64,000 nt of DNA, from contig VXAI01000039.1 of NCBI GenBank assembly GCA_013399305.1, forward strand, positions 2,534,868 to 2,598,867. The letters run 5' to 3'. This document shows, one piece after another, positions 1-12,838 of this stretch. The translations under genes were made by a program, and so were the position numbers. How positions within the stretch are numbered: the first letter of the stretch is position 1; each line of letters starts with the position of its first letter. The notes below the pieces were generated by a model that was not told the origin of the DNA, made no database searches, and saw only the letters and a program-made list of their open reading frames with translations. The DNA is from Rostratula benghalensis (Eukaryota; Chordata; Aves; Charadriiformes; Rostratulidae).

Positions 1-2777
1 GGGAATCATCTTTTCTCAAAAGGCATCTTTTAAACGTATTGCAGCCTTCCCCTAAGGGAGAGCAGAGAGAAGCAAGTAGACCCTAGAAGTATGTGCACTT
101 ACTGCGCAATAACAAAGGTCTCCTATAATTTAGATGGCATTTCTGTGTTGATCAAAAGGCCTTTGAGGCTCTGACATTTGAAAGAGCTGATTTACTTTAG
201 TGCCTGGCTTTTAAATGCCAGCTATTGTGTAACACAGTGGTCAGTCCAACCAGGTCCTGCCAGAAACTTGTAAATGCACAATTCCCTACCTAGTCCTTTC
301 CCAACCAAGCTTCATTTGGCAAACAGCATTAAGAATAGAAAGGTTATGAGGATATGAAAAATTTGTAATTTGCTTGCTAATCAAAGTAACCGTGATCATC
401 CAATTTACTGCTGAGATTCTGACTATTCCTGTTTTCAGAGAGCTGCCACAGGGGCACCAGGTAGAAGCAAAGCCATTTATTTCTGTCTCAACTGTGTTGA
501 GGGGAACTCAGGCTGCTGCAGGTAACCTTTCTGGTCAACAATGCCATCTTCCTCATGCCTAATGTCTGGACAAGGTGCTTGCAGTCATGCCTGGCTGCAA
601 TGTTTATTTCACACACCTGCAGAACCACCTCTGGTCACCTGGATGGATGGGTACCTACAGCATCACTTCTAGTACACAGCAGCAGATTTCAGGATGCCTC
701 TCCTTAAATATTTCTTCATGCACCAGCAAGACCCTGGTGCCCCTGAGCTCACGTTCTAATGGCATAGGCATTGTAGGTTTCCCATTTCTTTTCAAAAAAA
801 TGTCTGCAGCTGACAGCTCATGTGACCCTTTTGTTAGTATGTAATTTAGACAGGAGGTGGACTTGGGTGTGCACCTCTGAAGGTGCAGAGCTGAGAGTGG
901 GTCAGTTCTCACAGTGGGGGCTTGAGGGGGACAAACAGGCCAATTCCTGTGTCCCCATGAAAATCTGTAGCAGAAGAGCATCCCAAAGATGCCTCGGTGA
1001 ACCTTCCTGTGTTGCTGGGGAGGAGAGGGCAATTTTATTTGTAACACGAAGATCATCTCTCTTTTGCCTTGGACTGCACTGTAACTGGTGCAGGAGGAAG
1101 TAGCCGTTCTCTTCACTGGCAGCCACATCACCCACCTCTGGTCTTTGCGCTGTTGCATTTCAGACTATTGCTCTAGAAGCTGTGTTTCTGACTACAATCA
1201 CTCTTCTAGGATTGTATTTAATATACAAACAGTCTCTCTTAATAACAAAAAATCTTAGTTGTTTCCAGGGCAAATGTGTCACGCTCCTTTTGGCAGTGGC
1301 GGTAGGTGGCGTAATGTCCTTTCCAGCTATTATGAGCCTCCAGTAGATAAAGACATGACACCTTTGACACTCAAACACTACAGTCAAAACCTTATTTTCA
1401 GTTGCAACAGCTGACATTTTTATTAACATCCATGAAATATAAATTTGTGCCCTTAGGAGGAATTGACCAATGCCCCTCATGGAAGAGTCCAAGGGATTCT
1501 CAGTTTTTCACTCACTGTTTTAGCAGCTCAGGACTGAACTTCTTCAACACAGTCCTGTGATTAACTACCTCAGACCTTTAAATGAGATTGGCGTTTCATG
1601 GTGCTATACACACAGACAAGTTTTCAGGCTCTCAGGTTGAGTAGCTAGATTAGGAATAAATTTTCCCTTTCTTATTCAGTATTTTGCCTGTCATTTTTGT
1701 ACTCATCTCTGCTGGTGTACTTAGAGTGCTGATGGTCTTACTTCCAGTACCTTTCTGACAATTTTGCTGTGTTCATTTTTCTCCCAGGCATGTTATTTCT
1801 ATTACACAAAAAGTGTATTTTTATTTTTTCAACTTTAGGCCAGTAGTCTCCTTTTTTTTTTTTTTCCAGTCTTGTGTAGAGCTTCTGCCCCTGCTATTTT
1901 CCTCCTGAACAAAACTATATTTATGTAAAACTTTGCACATTTTACAGCATCAAAGCTGTAACACATTCATTCAAATCATCAAAGCCATTGGACATCCAAT
2001 TCCCATGGAGAAGAGGTGTCTTCTCCTTTTTTAAGTTATCATAAATATGTGCTCCATTTGTGTAGTGGTACCCGACAAAACCTTGTATCAAGCACAGTAA
2101 AAACATTTGACGTTGACCACCTCTCCAAAGATTTCTCCCCTCGGAGGGGAAAATTACATTTTTCTGTGTTACAATCTTTCAATAATGTACATAAATGAAG
2201 CTTTTCAAGGTTTGGCTGGGGTTTTTCCTCCTCTGCAAAGAGCATGCACTCACAGCTTTATCTACTCTCTCTTGGCTTCCTTGCTGCTTCTTCCTCGATT
2301 TAGTAAGTCCTGTGTTTTAGCCATTAACACCCTGTTTCCTGCGTTTTTCCTTGCAATGTTAGAATTATTCTTTCTGGCAGTAGCCTTGTGTAGTGATTGA
2401 ACACCCCGAGGAAATCTGATGATAGATCTGGCTTCTTTTTCCAAATGCCAGCTCTCTGTTTGGTTTCTGTTAAATGCCACAGCAAGGGTATCTCCGTGTA
2501 CAGTTCCTCCTGTATTGTCGCTTTCTGTACCACTCTGACCTGAATGTCTTCAAACTGAGGCTCTCTTGGGTGGCTAGAACATCATTAGCCTCAGTCCTGG
2601 TGGATGCTGGGATTTGTAACCATCCCCTTGTGAGACTCCAGTCCCAACCTGCCAGATTAACGCAGCTCAGAGTGCTCAGCCTGAAAATGCAAATGGGCAT
2701 TTGGCAAAGGGGCAGAGCTGCCAGGCCCATCTTAAAAATTATTGATTTCAGTACTGGGTTGAGCATCTTCAACTAGG
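1..2777. other. Noncoding DNA, no gene seen
   Basis: I see no exon, RNA gene or recognisable repeat here. The longest open frame (655-1158, minus, 167 codons) has no domain, no low-complexity bias explaining a real protein and overlapping frames on the plus strand, so I treat it as chance. A T14 run sits at 1852-1865. A short imperfect palindrome (CCCCTCGGAGGGG core) lies near 2137. Unique intronic or intergenic DNA is the simplest reading. Confidence 0.7.
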
Positions 2778-2920
2778 ATTAGACTCCTGGCTCTGTCAAT
2801 GCTCACTAGCCATCTTTGGATAGGATACCACCTTTACCATGTTTCTGCTGCCTTGTCCATTAAATGAAGGTAATAATCCCAATCCTCTTTGTAAAGCCTT
2901 CTGAGACTCACTGCAGAGGA
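2778..2920 (+). repeat. MIR-type SINE remnant
   Basis: The stretch follows the plus orientation of the MIR core: GACTCCTGGCTCTG at about 2782, then a degraded middle where MIR has the 'cctcagtttccccatctgtaaaatggg' block (here reduced to a TTGTCCATTAAATGAAGGTA-like version), then AATAATCCC and a TTTGTAAAGCCTTCTGAGA tail resembling the usual 'tgtaaagcgctttgagat' ending. The match is by eye and heavily diverged, as expected for an amniote-age element in a bird. An L2 or other CORE-SINE relative is the alternative. The boundaries are approximate. Confidence 0.6.
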
Positions 2921-4958
2921 GTTGTGGCACTGCTGAGCTAAGTCAACTGAAATGCCTGCATTATTCTTGCTAAAGCCTAGAGCTTCTCGACAGCCTGAGC
3001 TAACTGAAGCAGCAGTTGGACAACGGGAGGAATAACTGGGTCGGGAGCTATATTTATGAATGATGGCAGGGTCATATTACTCACTGTGAATAATTTATCT
3101 GACAAAGACATATAGTTTGCATAATTTTCTTAAAACAATGTACTGTAAATATTGCAGTCTGCTGAATAATTTGAGAGATGAGTCAACAGGACTTGGTTAA
3201 GATCCAACAACTTTTTGAATTATTGAATTCCTTGCTCCCAGACACTTACTTGAACAGCACCAGCTGCCAAGTGAGTAGGTTCCCACTCACTCCAACTGGA
3301 AGTTCCCTTTGCAAAGTGGCTTTGATACCTGGCTCAATGTGGTCAGCAGAAATCTGGCTGTTCAAGGATCATGGGCTACTTGGCTGCTGTTGCAGACAGT
3401 ACCCCACCAAGTCTTGTCCATAGCAGTAAAATCTGTTCTGAAGAAAGAGGGCTTGTGGTAAAACCTTGCCTTTTGCACTAGGGAGTTTAATGACTCTTGA
3501 ACTGGTATTTGTGTGATGTTAAAGCTCGAGCATTGTACAGCAACATTTGCTCACAAGAACATCTCTGCTCACAATGGGCTTTTGTGAACAGCACAACAGT
3601 AAGGCCTCATAGAGCATTATTCCAAATTTAACTCAGCGCCATTGAAAATTTTCATACCCTGTGTTTGTTGTTTTCTGGACCTTCACTATCTTCTGGTTAA
3701 ATAAACCTTTGTGACATGAATAGTATCTGCTTGAATGTGTTTGAATGAAGAGCCTTAATGGTTTCTGAATGTTATTCTTTCATTCATAGTCAGAAAGAAG
3801 CTCCTGTATCTCATGGGAATGATGACAACCACTCCCCTCTGTCAACTCCTCTCTTTCACCATTTGATTTCACAAGATGAATTGAGCCAGTGCACTGAGTG
3901 GCTGTCTGGTTTCTGTAGGACCTGCTGGAAGTGGCTCAGACAAGCATAGTCATGCTAAGCCAGCTCTCCTGCAGGGAGAGCTGTGCCATTGGGAGGCATA
4001 GCTTTGCTGAGGGCTGCTGCAAGACATGGGTCTGCATCCTACTTCGCTGCTATGGCAAGGTCATGTTCCAGTGTGAGTAACTATGTTGTGCCAACCAAAA
4101 GTCTTCTTGATCATGATTAGACCTGTGCTCCCCTCCTACCCAACAGATCAGAGCTGCCCACTTGAGCTGCGTGGTGCAGTTCTCAAAGCTTGGAGCAGGT
4201 CCACCAAATCTTTTCCTTCACATGCATTTAATTATTAGTACCTTCTTGTTTGCACTGCCCTTCCAGGTGGCAGGAGAGGCAGAGATGGGGCTTCTTCCCA
4301 GGGAAGAATAAGTTGAACTCCCACTAGTGTCTGTGACTAGGGGAGCAAGTGCTGGCAGGTATTGCAGGACGAGAAAAGAGTATGGGATGATGAGGAGAAA
4401 GACCGAAAAAAAGAAAGAAGTTAAGCTTTAGAAGAAGGGGTGGAAACTGCTTCTTAAATGCAACTGTCAAGGGTAAAGAATCTGGTTTCTTCCCTGGATC
4501 TCCCACTGGTTGTGTGTATGCCCTGGAAGAAATTCCTTTATGACCCTGGGTTCAGTCTGGCTGCTCCAAGCTCAGATTTTTTTACTAATTTTTACATCTC
4601 CATGGTAAATAACAGAACATGGTGTACTATCCAACATTTAGTTAGAGAGGACAGGACCCACAGGGAATCAAAGGGTTCTTGCGCTTTTAATGTGCTGCCC
4701 CCTCACTTACACACAGGCTCCCAGTGAAAATGCTGGTGCTTTGCCTTGCCCTTGGCATGAAATACAGCGTCTTAATTCAGCACTGAAATTACTGCCCTTA
4801 AGTGAATGCTAACCATGTGCCCAGACAAAAGGAATGCATTTGCTTGGTCAGTAAACATTTTTTTATGGGCATTAAAATAATTTGGTTTCCATTTTCTCCT
4901 CACCAGGCAGATTTTATTTAGTCAATACCAGGGTTGTCATGGGCTGCCCCGTTTTATT
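2921..4958. other. Noncoding DNA, no gene seen
   Basis: Only short unrelated open frames occur here. A purine-rich stretch (about 4371-4420, mostly A and G with a few T) is the only visible compositional feature. No transposon signature or splice-flanked open block was recognised. Confidence 0.65.
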
Positions 4959-5030
4959 CTTCACCATGCCCTGTGCTGGTCCTCTTCTTCGAGGTGCTGC
5001 AGGACAGACCCAGCACAGGGCATGGAAAAG
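4959..5030. other. Hairpin with perfect 16-bp stem
   Basis: CCATGCCCTGTGCTGG at 4964-4979 is the exact reverse complement of CCAGCACAGGGCATGG at 5010-5025. The stem continues outward, after a 2-nt mismatch on each side, with three more pairs (4959-4961 with 5028-5030). It continues inward with four pairs (4980-4983 with 5001-5004) if 5005-5009 bulges out. The terminal loop is about 17 nt and contains a small alternative CCTC/GAGG stem. Total length near 72 nt with one 5-nt bulge is compatible with a pre-microRNA or the remnant of a small inverted-repeat element. I do not recognise it as a named microRNA, and either strand could be the transcribed one. Confidence 0.6.
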
Positions 5031-8000
5031 CTAAGCTGCACTCAATCACTGCTTTACTGGCACTGTAGCACCCTCAACAACCTATTCAGAAAGTTTAGAG
5101 CTGATTTTGCATTTTTTGGCCTTGATCTCTGGCACTAAAGTTAATTGGGATAATTCAGAGTTCACACCCATCTCCCTTAGGGGTTGGTTTAAAAATACAT
5201 GTAATGTGAGTTTTAAAATAATTTCTTTTGATTGGAAGTATTTGGAAATGTTCCTCTCCACTGGTTTTAAAAGGTGTCATTTTTTTATGAATGCTGAGAT
5301 GTTGATTAATAAAATTCCGAAAGCATTAACTCAATTGAGTGAACTCCAACTTTTCCTTTTTTTATTATTATGATTTGTGAAAATAAATGCAATAAAAAAA
5401 AATCCCAGCAACTCTGTTAAACTGTATCCTCAGCCGTCTCCCTTCTGATAGCCCTACCAGATGTTTTATGATGCTAGACACAGGGCTGTTTGCTCTTTTC
5501 TCTGGGGAAAGCTGAGTGAAACCTTGGCTCAGCACCATGAGCCTTCAGCTTGTGACCCTGTATCTCAGGCACATTATACACTAGCCTATACCCTTAGAAG
5601 GGGCCAGGCATTTTAGTCTCTCTGCTTTTAAGACACCTCAGGCAAGTGAAGGTTTTTGGCTGGCCACCTTTGGCTACCTGGCTACCCAGGGGTGGCTTAT
5701 GGGAGGTCATGCTCAGGTCCATCTTCTTCTTCATCTGGGGTGGCCCTGGGGGTCATCTGGGACGATGGCGGATGCAGACTCTGGCTCTACCCAGCCAAGG
5801 CCATGTCCTGTGCAAGGATGGCCATGGCCACCCAGTGTTGGGAGGCCCACCAACTGAGACCTCTCTCCCTTGAGGATGATCTGGTTTTTCTCTTCCCAGG
5901 TCTGCCATGAAATATGCCCTCTGAATGGAGCCGGAGAGGCTGCAAGCCTTTGTATTCGGGAGAGACAAGGTGGGGGAGGATTCTCCTGCTCCCAGCCTCT
6001 GGACAGGGAAGGATTTATTGCCCTGGCTACATTTGGGACACAGACCACTCAGAATAGCCATCCATCCTCCTCGTTTGAGTGAGCTGCCATGAGAGATTCA
6101 TTTGTAAGCCAGCCTACCTTCTTCCTGAAGTTTCTTTCTCCTTTATACTGCAAAGGCTAATATATTGTTGAAATTAAAGTGGGCCTAGGGACTGAAGACA
6201 GAGCTGGTTATTGAGTGGAATGGACTGATGAGGAGTGGGTAATATATTTAAAGACTGTGTAGGAGCCACTAGGGACGATATAGTCTGATTTATTTGATTT
6301 AACATAATTTATAGTACACTAGACTATGTTGTGATTCTTTGGGATTTTTATCAGGAAATTTGCATTCAGTATTTAAGGATCTCTGGGCAGAAACACTCTC
6401 ATTCTTTTATTATTTTGGCTTTGAACATATCATGTACCACAGAAGGATTTATAAGTGTATAAAGAGTTTTAATATGTTCAGATGGCAAAAAAACCCAACA
6501 ACCCCACGTTTGAAAACTAAGATCAGCAAGGGAGGAGGATTCCTGCTTCACCCTTTCCCAAGAGAATGGGTGGACTTTGCTAGAAGAAGGTGATACTATA
6601 TTTGCATGAATTCTCTTCTTTTTTTTTTCTTTAGGACAGAGCCAGCCTTGGTAGAATTGCCAACATCCCAAGGCCAGTGGCTCAGCTGGTGTAAATCAGC
6701 ACTAAGTCTCTCTGCTTGTGCCCACTAGAAACCACAGATCTGGTCTGTTGCAGACCTCCTTTTCTGAAATGGTACCTAATTTTAAGCCTGGAATTTTGCT
6801 CGGTGGAAGAGATGAGAATAGATGATAGAATTTTTTGTTTGTTTGTTTAATGCTCTAAGCTTGACTTTTACATAGTAAAATACTGTGTTTTGTAAGTTAG
6901 TCCTCTAATAATTTCATCCTCTTCAGAGACTCTGTCTAAAGAGAGATACTCAGGTAAAACTGGAGCTATCATGAGAGCAGAAATGGCTTCAGCACAAGAT
7001 TGGGTCTCTTGAGCGCAATGCCAATATTTTTTTTCTGGAAGTTTAAAACTTTTCCAGACACAGAGCAGGAGAGGGTTGTGGTCCCCAGTCTGTGGCCTAC
7101 TGGGGTGCCTCAGGATGCACTGAAAATCTCAGCAGATGCCATATTCAAGATGTTCACAGAAGAATCTCAGTCCTAAATCTGTGAAATGTCACAGTTTCAG
7201 CCACTCTGAAGGACCTTCTCATGACGTGATTTATTTGTAGGAACATTCCACCTTCTTGAGGTTTGTATCCTGTTAAAGCCTATCGGGCTGCAGCCCTTGA
7301 GTCCTCCGTCTAAAGGTATTCAGTTGGGAAAGTTTGAATCCCTGTTGATCTGCAAATTGCAACACCACTTAAACCTTTGATGACAGTCAAGCACATTGAG
7401 TGTTTAAAGTTTTAATAGGCTTAGAGTTAATTCTGGAGTCCACCAACATCTGCATACATCTGTAATTTACGAGCACCTCTGACTTGGTTGGTTTAGTAAA
7501 TTGTACCTAAGAGTGTTTTTTTTACTTTAGCAGTCCATGTAGAGTTTCATGATTCATCTGTGCCTGCGCCAACTGCTTTGTTTCTTTTCTTTTTGTTTCT
7601 TTCTTTTTTCTTCACCCCTTTTCCCTGTTGGAAGATGTTCTTAAATACTTAGTTCAGGGCTGGGGTTTGGAATGCAGTATATCACACACTTTTTCTGTGC
7701 CAAAACCCTTTACACACTCTATTAAGGACAACTTTCCACACACTAATGTATTTATTTGTGAAATGGCTTTTAAAACCAGTGCAGACAGGAGAAAGCTAAG
7801 TGTGATGGGCCAAGTCCACTTGTGGAGGAGCCCTGCCCCTTTCTCGCAACTTGCACCCCTGCTATGTGCAGGCAGGGCTTGCTCTCCTGCAACCTCGCTT
7901 TTGCAATGCCAGTGGTGTGGGTAGTGGCAGCCACATGCCATTTTGAGGAGAAAATGAAGGGGCCGGGACCTTCAGGAGGAGCTGTGGAGGGTAAGGTGTG

Positions 8001-8187
8001 GGTGGGTGCTCACCATTAGTGGTGGGTCCCCAAGGTACCACTGGGTACCCTGACTTCTGGCCAGGGACATTTGCTTTGGCTGGAAGGGTTCTGTCAAGAA
8101 AATATAGGGCAGTTGCCTGGAGGCTGCTGGAGAACATGGAGGCTTCCAAAAAAACCTCTTTGTGCCTTTGCCCTGGACAGCCCTTAG
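5031..8187. other. Noncoding DNA, no gene seen
   Basis: 5640-6080 is somewhat GC-rich and therefore holds several overlapping short frames on both strands, none with a recognisable protein. Pyrimidine-rich DNA lies at about 7575-7625. T and A runs near 5394 and 6617 are ordinary. No transposon was recognised. Confidence 0.65.
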
Positions 8188-8229
8188 GAGCTGGGCTGGG
8201 AGCCGCTGGGCTGGGAGCCGCTGGGCTGG
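8188..8229 (+). repeat. 15-bp tandem repeat, about 2.8 copies
   Basis: The unit GAGCCGCTGGGCTGG occurs twice in full and is preceded by a partial copy lacking the CCG. It is a small GC-rich minisatellite. The copies are identical, so it arose recently or is length-variable. Confidence 0.85.
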
Positions 8230-9492
8230 TTTGTTGTAAATAGAAGAGTCAGTCTTCCTAGCGTGTATGAACTTTTTAGTTTCTGGCAGCTCTTGTCAAA
8301 ATAATCCTGTTTTCCTCAAAACATGTGAGCATTTTCTGGGCTCTGAAGAAGGCTGAGTGCCTGACGAGCTCAGCGCTTGTCTCTTCAGGCAGCTAGAGGT
8401 GGCGGGGGCACAACTGCGACGCTGGCTACATTACTGGCTCTCATAATTTCCCTTGTTTTTTTATTGTCTCAGGCTCCAGAGTGCTTTGATTAGGTTGGAA
8501 TCCTAGCTTTCGTATTTTATTTTCTTAAAAGCAAATTTCTAGACCTTGTGGCTGTGGAAAAAGTAGCCTGAAAACATGCAATGTGCTGTGGATGTGCTAA
8601 AATCAGAAAGGGAGCAAAGACAGCCCAGCTGGGACTGTGGCACAGGACACATATTTTTTTTTTAAATCTGCATTTTATCTCTGCATGCTATAACTTCAGT
8701 TTTCTTACCATCTTTTTATCAGAGGTGTGAGGTGATGGCACAGGTTGCCTGAGGTGGCACAGCAGGGTGGCAAGTCAAGGTGTCCTTGCTGCATGTTCTA
8801 CTGCTGGTGCCTCGTTCCCTCACACGGGCATTTCCCAGGAGTCCGTGTGGGAGCTGGTGACGTTGAGATCAGTTGGCAACAGAAGACCAGAATATCAGAA
8901 AGTTTACTTCTCATAGAAGGTTAGCTTGCCCTCGTTTCATGTTTCCACCCCAAACCTCCTACCAGTACGTTTTGAGTGACGATTTTTGATCCCTTGTTGT
9001 CTGGTAGTCACATGCTTCCAAGACCTGGTGCAACACTTTGCTGCAGTATGCAACTCCATAAAATTTACCTTTTCCACCTGATTTTGGCAGAGAGCTCACT
9101 TCCTCTCTCTCAGATGTCACCTGTTTCTGAAAGGGTGGAGCTTTCAGCAGGTCTCATGGCTGGGCAGTTGACATGAAACAAGACGTTCCTGCCTCTAATG
9201 AACTAAGGTCTAGGAACTATGCTGTGAAAAAAAGTCAGATGTGTGCTGTAGAGCCCTTAATTGTCAACAGCTTGGGCTCTGCTGACGCTTAGGTTTGTTT
9301 TACATTATTTCTACGGCAAAACAGGAGTGACTGATGTTTTTGATTTAACTCAGGGAGAGGGTTCTTCTGCGCTATGGAAAGAGGTTTTAAACTGAAGGGA
9401 GACAGAGTAACGGGTGGAGAAAGATAAAAGTAGAGCTGGTCCCATCTTAAAAAAAATACTAACTCACAAAGGCTTAATTTGAGGAGGTTTAT
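8230..9492. other. Noncoding DNA, no gene seen
   Basis: No gene, RNA or transposon was recognised. Open frames are under 70 codons. A T9 run occurs near 8655. Confidence 0.65.
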
Positions 9493-9522
9493 ATTTATCT
9501 GTCTGACATTTATCTGTCTGAC
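9493..9522 (+). repeat. Perfect 15-bp direct duplication
   Basis: ATTTATCTGTCTGAC is repeated twice head to tail without mismatch. This is a typical replication-slippage product. Confidence 0.9.
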
Positions 9523-9561
9523 ACATGGTTGATACGAAGAACTGGCGTCTACTTTGTCAGT

Positions 9562-9680
9562 AGAAGTATTTTATTATTATTAATAACTATTTGTTAACTC
9601 TGGCATCTATAGTATACCAGGCACTGTGCAAAACCCAAGGAAAACATACTGTCTCCCCAGAGACCTTATACTAACCTATT
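9562..9680 (-). repeat. MIR/L2-like 3' tail remnant
   Basis: Read on the plus strand, TTATTATTATTAATAACTAT is followed by a stretch ending in TACCAGGCACTGTGCAAA. This matches the order of the reverse-complemented MIR/L2 tail: AATAATAGCTA..., then the block ending GTGCCAGGCACTGTGCTAAG. The similarity fades after about 9640. The element could be MIR or a related CORE-SINE/L2. The call is by eye. Confidence 0.45.
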
Positions 9681-9908
9681 CTGCTGTGACAATATTGTTT
9701 AATACTGCATATAAATCATTCTTCCAGCAGTATTTAGTACAGAGGTTAACACTTCCACATTCATGTTTTCATGGTAAACAGATTTGCCACAGTGAAAACA
9801 CTGCAGTTCAACCCAGCTATATTTTGTGGGGTTTCTTCCAGGCAAACCATTGGAAACCCTCACTGCAGACAGGCTCTCAACACAGTTAACTTTGAAATCT
9901 GCCTAAGC

Positions 9909-9986
9909 ATCATTAACTTTAATGGCATTGAGCACATGGCTAAGCATGTGCTGAAGTGCTCTGCCAATGTGGATGGGATTAGGCCC
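9909..9986 (+). repeat. Ancient palindromic repeat, copy A (half)
   Basis: The stretch contains CATTAACTTTAATGGCATTG, then GCACATGGCTAAGCATGTGC and TGAAGTGCTCTGCCAA. The same ordered words (…cttaag-tgcttt-gc…) recur at 56907-56969 and, inverted, at 57550-57620. From memory, the pattern resembles a palindromic repeat widespread in turtles, crocodilians and birds, but I cannot give a certain family name. The copy is diverged and represents roughly one arm of the palindrome. Confidence 0.55.
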
Positions 9987-10000
9987 ATACAAAGTGTTTT

Positions 10001-12240
10001 GGTGAAATGTGGTGCAAAGCTTCAGAGAGATTGAAATCCCCAGGGATTCACTATGGAAGTGGGTGTCACGTCTGGCACAATGGGCTGTGCTCAGGTGGGT
10101 GCCTCATCAGGCAGCATAAACTGACCCTCCCATTCAGGACCTTTTTCCCATCTGATGGATACTGAAATCTCAGTAATCACTGACACCAGAGACCTTTTAG
10201 AGAGGGTGGACTGTGTTTTGCTGTGTGGAGAAACACTGAAGTACCACCCTGCATATAGGTGAAACGTCTCCTAAGAGGGTAAATGAAATCATAACGGGAC
10301 AATAGTATAAGATAACGATTTAAAGAAAAAAACACCTTAACTAAGTCTGACTAGAACTAAATCTGTAGTTAAATAAAGGCATATAATGAAATAGAAGCAA
10401 GAAAAAAGCAGAAAAAACCTAAATAGAAATAAAAATACAATTTTATGTGCACTAAGCAAACAAGATCACCCAGTCTCTAGAGGAGAATAACTGAAAAAAA
10501 TTAGTATTGGAATACCTTGAAAAGAGTAGTATAATAACTGGAAAAAAAATAGAATAGTGCCTAATAAGGTCCTTAGGGGACTATTTATGTAGACTGCATG
10601 AACAGCTTGATTCAAAAGGGAGCTTTGCCCATATAAAATCTTCAGAACTGTGTCCAATTTAGTCTTACTTATTTAACACCTGCAGCCAGCTCGCACCCAC
10701 TGTTTGGCTGCCAATAATAGGTATTGGAGATGCCTGACCGTGCCGTCCTGCCGCTTTGGGAATCACAAACCAGCAGATGTGTGATAGCACTTGACTGATG
10801 ACAAAGGCATTTGACTCTGCATCGGATTGCTGCCCCAAAATTACCCCATGTGTCTGGACCTCTTGTGAGCCTCAGAGGAGTTAGAGGCTGAAAGCCTTCA
10901 TAATGCAGAGAAATCACTAAGCTAACTTCTTTTGTGGCGGGAGTGCCCAGTGAAAAAGGGATACAAAGGAGACAGCAGGAGGAAGCAAAATCTTTGGGCT
11001 GCCACAAACTCCTAGGTTGTCTTACCACATCTCATACTGCTTCACTCTAAATTTTTGAAGAGATACCCCTCACTGTAGGGATTTTTTCTATTCCTCTGAA
11101 GTACCAGGCCTTATATCATTAGAATAAGTTTGAGTGGGTTTTGACCACTCAGTGCAGGGAGCACAGGCAGAAATTAATTGCTCCTTAGAAAACAAGCTAT
11201 GCTCTGCTGGATGTTATGGTGAAACAATGTACAAAGACCAAGCCATAGCAGAGACTTTCTTTAAGGTTTATGAATGACTATTTTTGTAGCTGATGCTTGT
11301 GAAATAGGTCAGGTTGGCACAAACAGTTCACTATAGACTTTACTGAATGCGTGAAAGTCCTGAGAACAGAAAGACTGCTACAAGGCTGTGGGAAATATGG
11401 GTGAATAAGCCATTTCTTTCCTGATGAGCTGGTAGGTTTTCTGTAAATATCTGTATTGCTGTAATTCTGTAAATTTCTGTAAATATCATAGAATTATGGG
11501 TAAGACCACTTGGAGAAAATAGATGTGCGAGGGCAACTGCATTCATTTCTTCTGAGACTCTCTAAAGGCAGGAGACTTCAACAATCAACATTCTAGAATC
11601 CCAAACTTGTTACATTATGAGTATCCTTTTAAAATTTGTTTTTAAGAAATCTCAGTGAAAGTCACCTCATTTTTCTTTTTAGAATATGCCATCATAAAAA
11701 GGAAATATTCCAAACATTAGTCAACCATAGCATGACTTTGTAGAGTGTTTTAACTTGTGTGACATGAAGAAAAGTATGATGCATGTCCTCAAACAGCTCA
11801 GTGTAAAATTATTTACAAGCTAGTAAGAAAAATGGTTTATTTAGAAGAACTAAATGACAACACTGAGAACTGGAAACCAATAAGAAAGAAGAGAGCAATA
11901 AAATATTAGGCAGCCAAATGACTGTGGCTTGATATATCTTGTCTCAGCTATTCTTTGATTTTCCCCAAAAGAAGTTGGCAATGACAACAGAAAGGCTGTG
12001 AACAATGTAACAATATGATGTACTTGTGCCAAAATGTAAATACAGAAGAAATGTTCTAAAATACCATGTATCAAATTATCTACAAGAAGCATAAAAAGAT
12101 GAATCACATTTTCAGTTCTTTGAAAACACAGAGAAAAATTAAATGCAGAGCTAAAGAGTTTATCTTTACACAGGTACAAATTCCTTATTAAAAATTTGTT
12201 CCAAGTTAGAGAAGACCAAAAAAATACTTTGATGATGATC
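10001..12240. other. AT-rich noncoding DNA, no gene seen
   Basis: A-rich sequence with short random open frames. 11440-11484 contains three copies of TCTGTAAAT in a local cluster. The 119-codon (10669-11028) and 130-codon (11850-12242) minus frames show no domain and no splice-site-bounded structure that I trust; the latter runs into the start of the neighbouring CR1. Confidence 0.65.
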
Positions 12241-12838
12241 ACAGAATCACAGAATCTTCATGGTTGGAAAGGACCTCTGAGATCATCAAGTCCAACCATA
12301 CACATACAACAACCCCTTACAATCTCGGCCACTAGAGGATGCCACTAGAGCATCCCCTGAAGTGCCTCATCTACACGTTTCTTAAATACCTCCAGGGATG
12401 GTGACTCAACCACCTCCCTGGGCAGGCTGTTCCAGTGCCTTACCACCCTCTCAGTAAAGTAATTCTTCCTAATATCTAATCTAAACCTCCCCTGCTGCAA
12501 CTTCAGACCATTTCCTCTGGTCCTGTCATTCAGTTGGGAGAAGAGGCTAACACCCATTTCTCTACAACCTCCTTTCAGGTAACTATAGAGGGCAATCAGG
12601 TCTTCCCTCAGCCTCTTCCAAACTAAACATACCCAGTTCCCTCAGCCTCTCTTCATAGGACTTGTTCTCTAGACCCCTCACCAGCTTGGTAGGTCTCTTC
12701 TGGACATGTTCCAGAACTTCAATGTCCTTCTTGTAGTGAGGAGCCCAGAACTGAATACAGGACTCGAGGTGAGGCCTCACCAGTGCTGAGTACAGAGGCA
12801 TGATCACTTCCCTACTCCTGCTGGCCATGCTATTTCTC
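12241..12838 (-). mobile_element. CR1 LINE, 5'-truncated, broken ORF2 C-terminus
   Basis: This is a chicken-repeat-1 type non-LTR retrotransposon read from its 3' end: ACAGAATCACAGAATC (inverted CR1 3' terminal repeats), then 3' UTR, then ORF2. On the minus strand, 12583-12828 encodes the region after the reverse-transcriptase domain ([42 protein letters not shown]). 12345-12557 encodes the extreme C-terminus ([40 protein letters not shown]). These two pieces are separate because small deletions near 12620 shift the frame. The 5' side ends abruptly around 12838, the usual outcome of incomplete reverse transcription. It lacks the endonuclease and catalytic RT parts, so it is dead. It is the best preserved coding remnant in the window. 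Confidence 0.95.

Noticed and set aside
655..1158. 167-codon minus frame
   Set aside because: No recognisable domain, overlapping plus frames, no exon-like boundaries.
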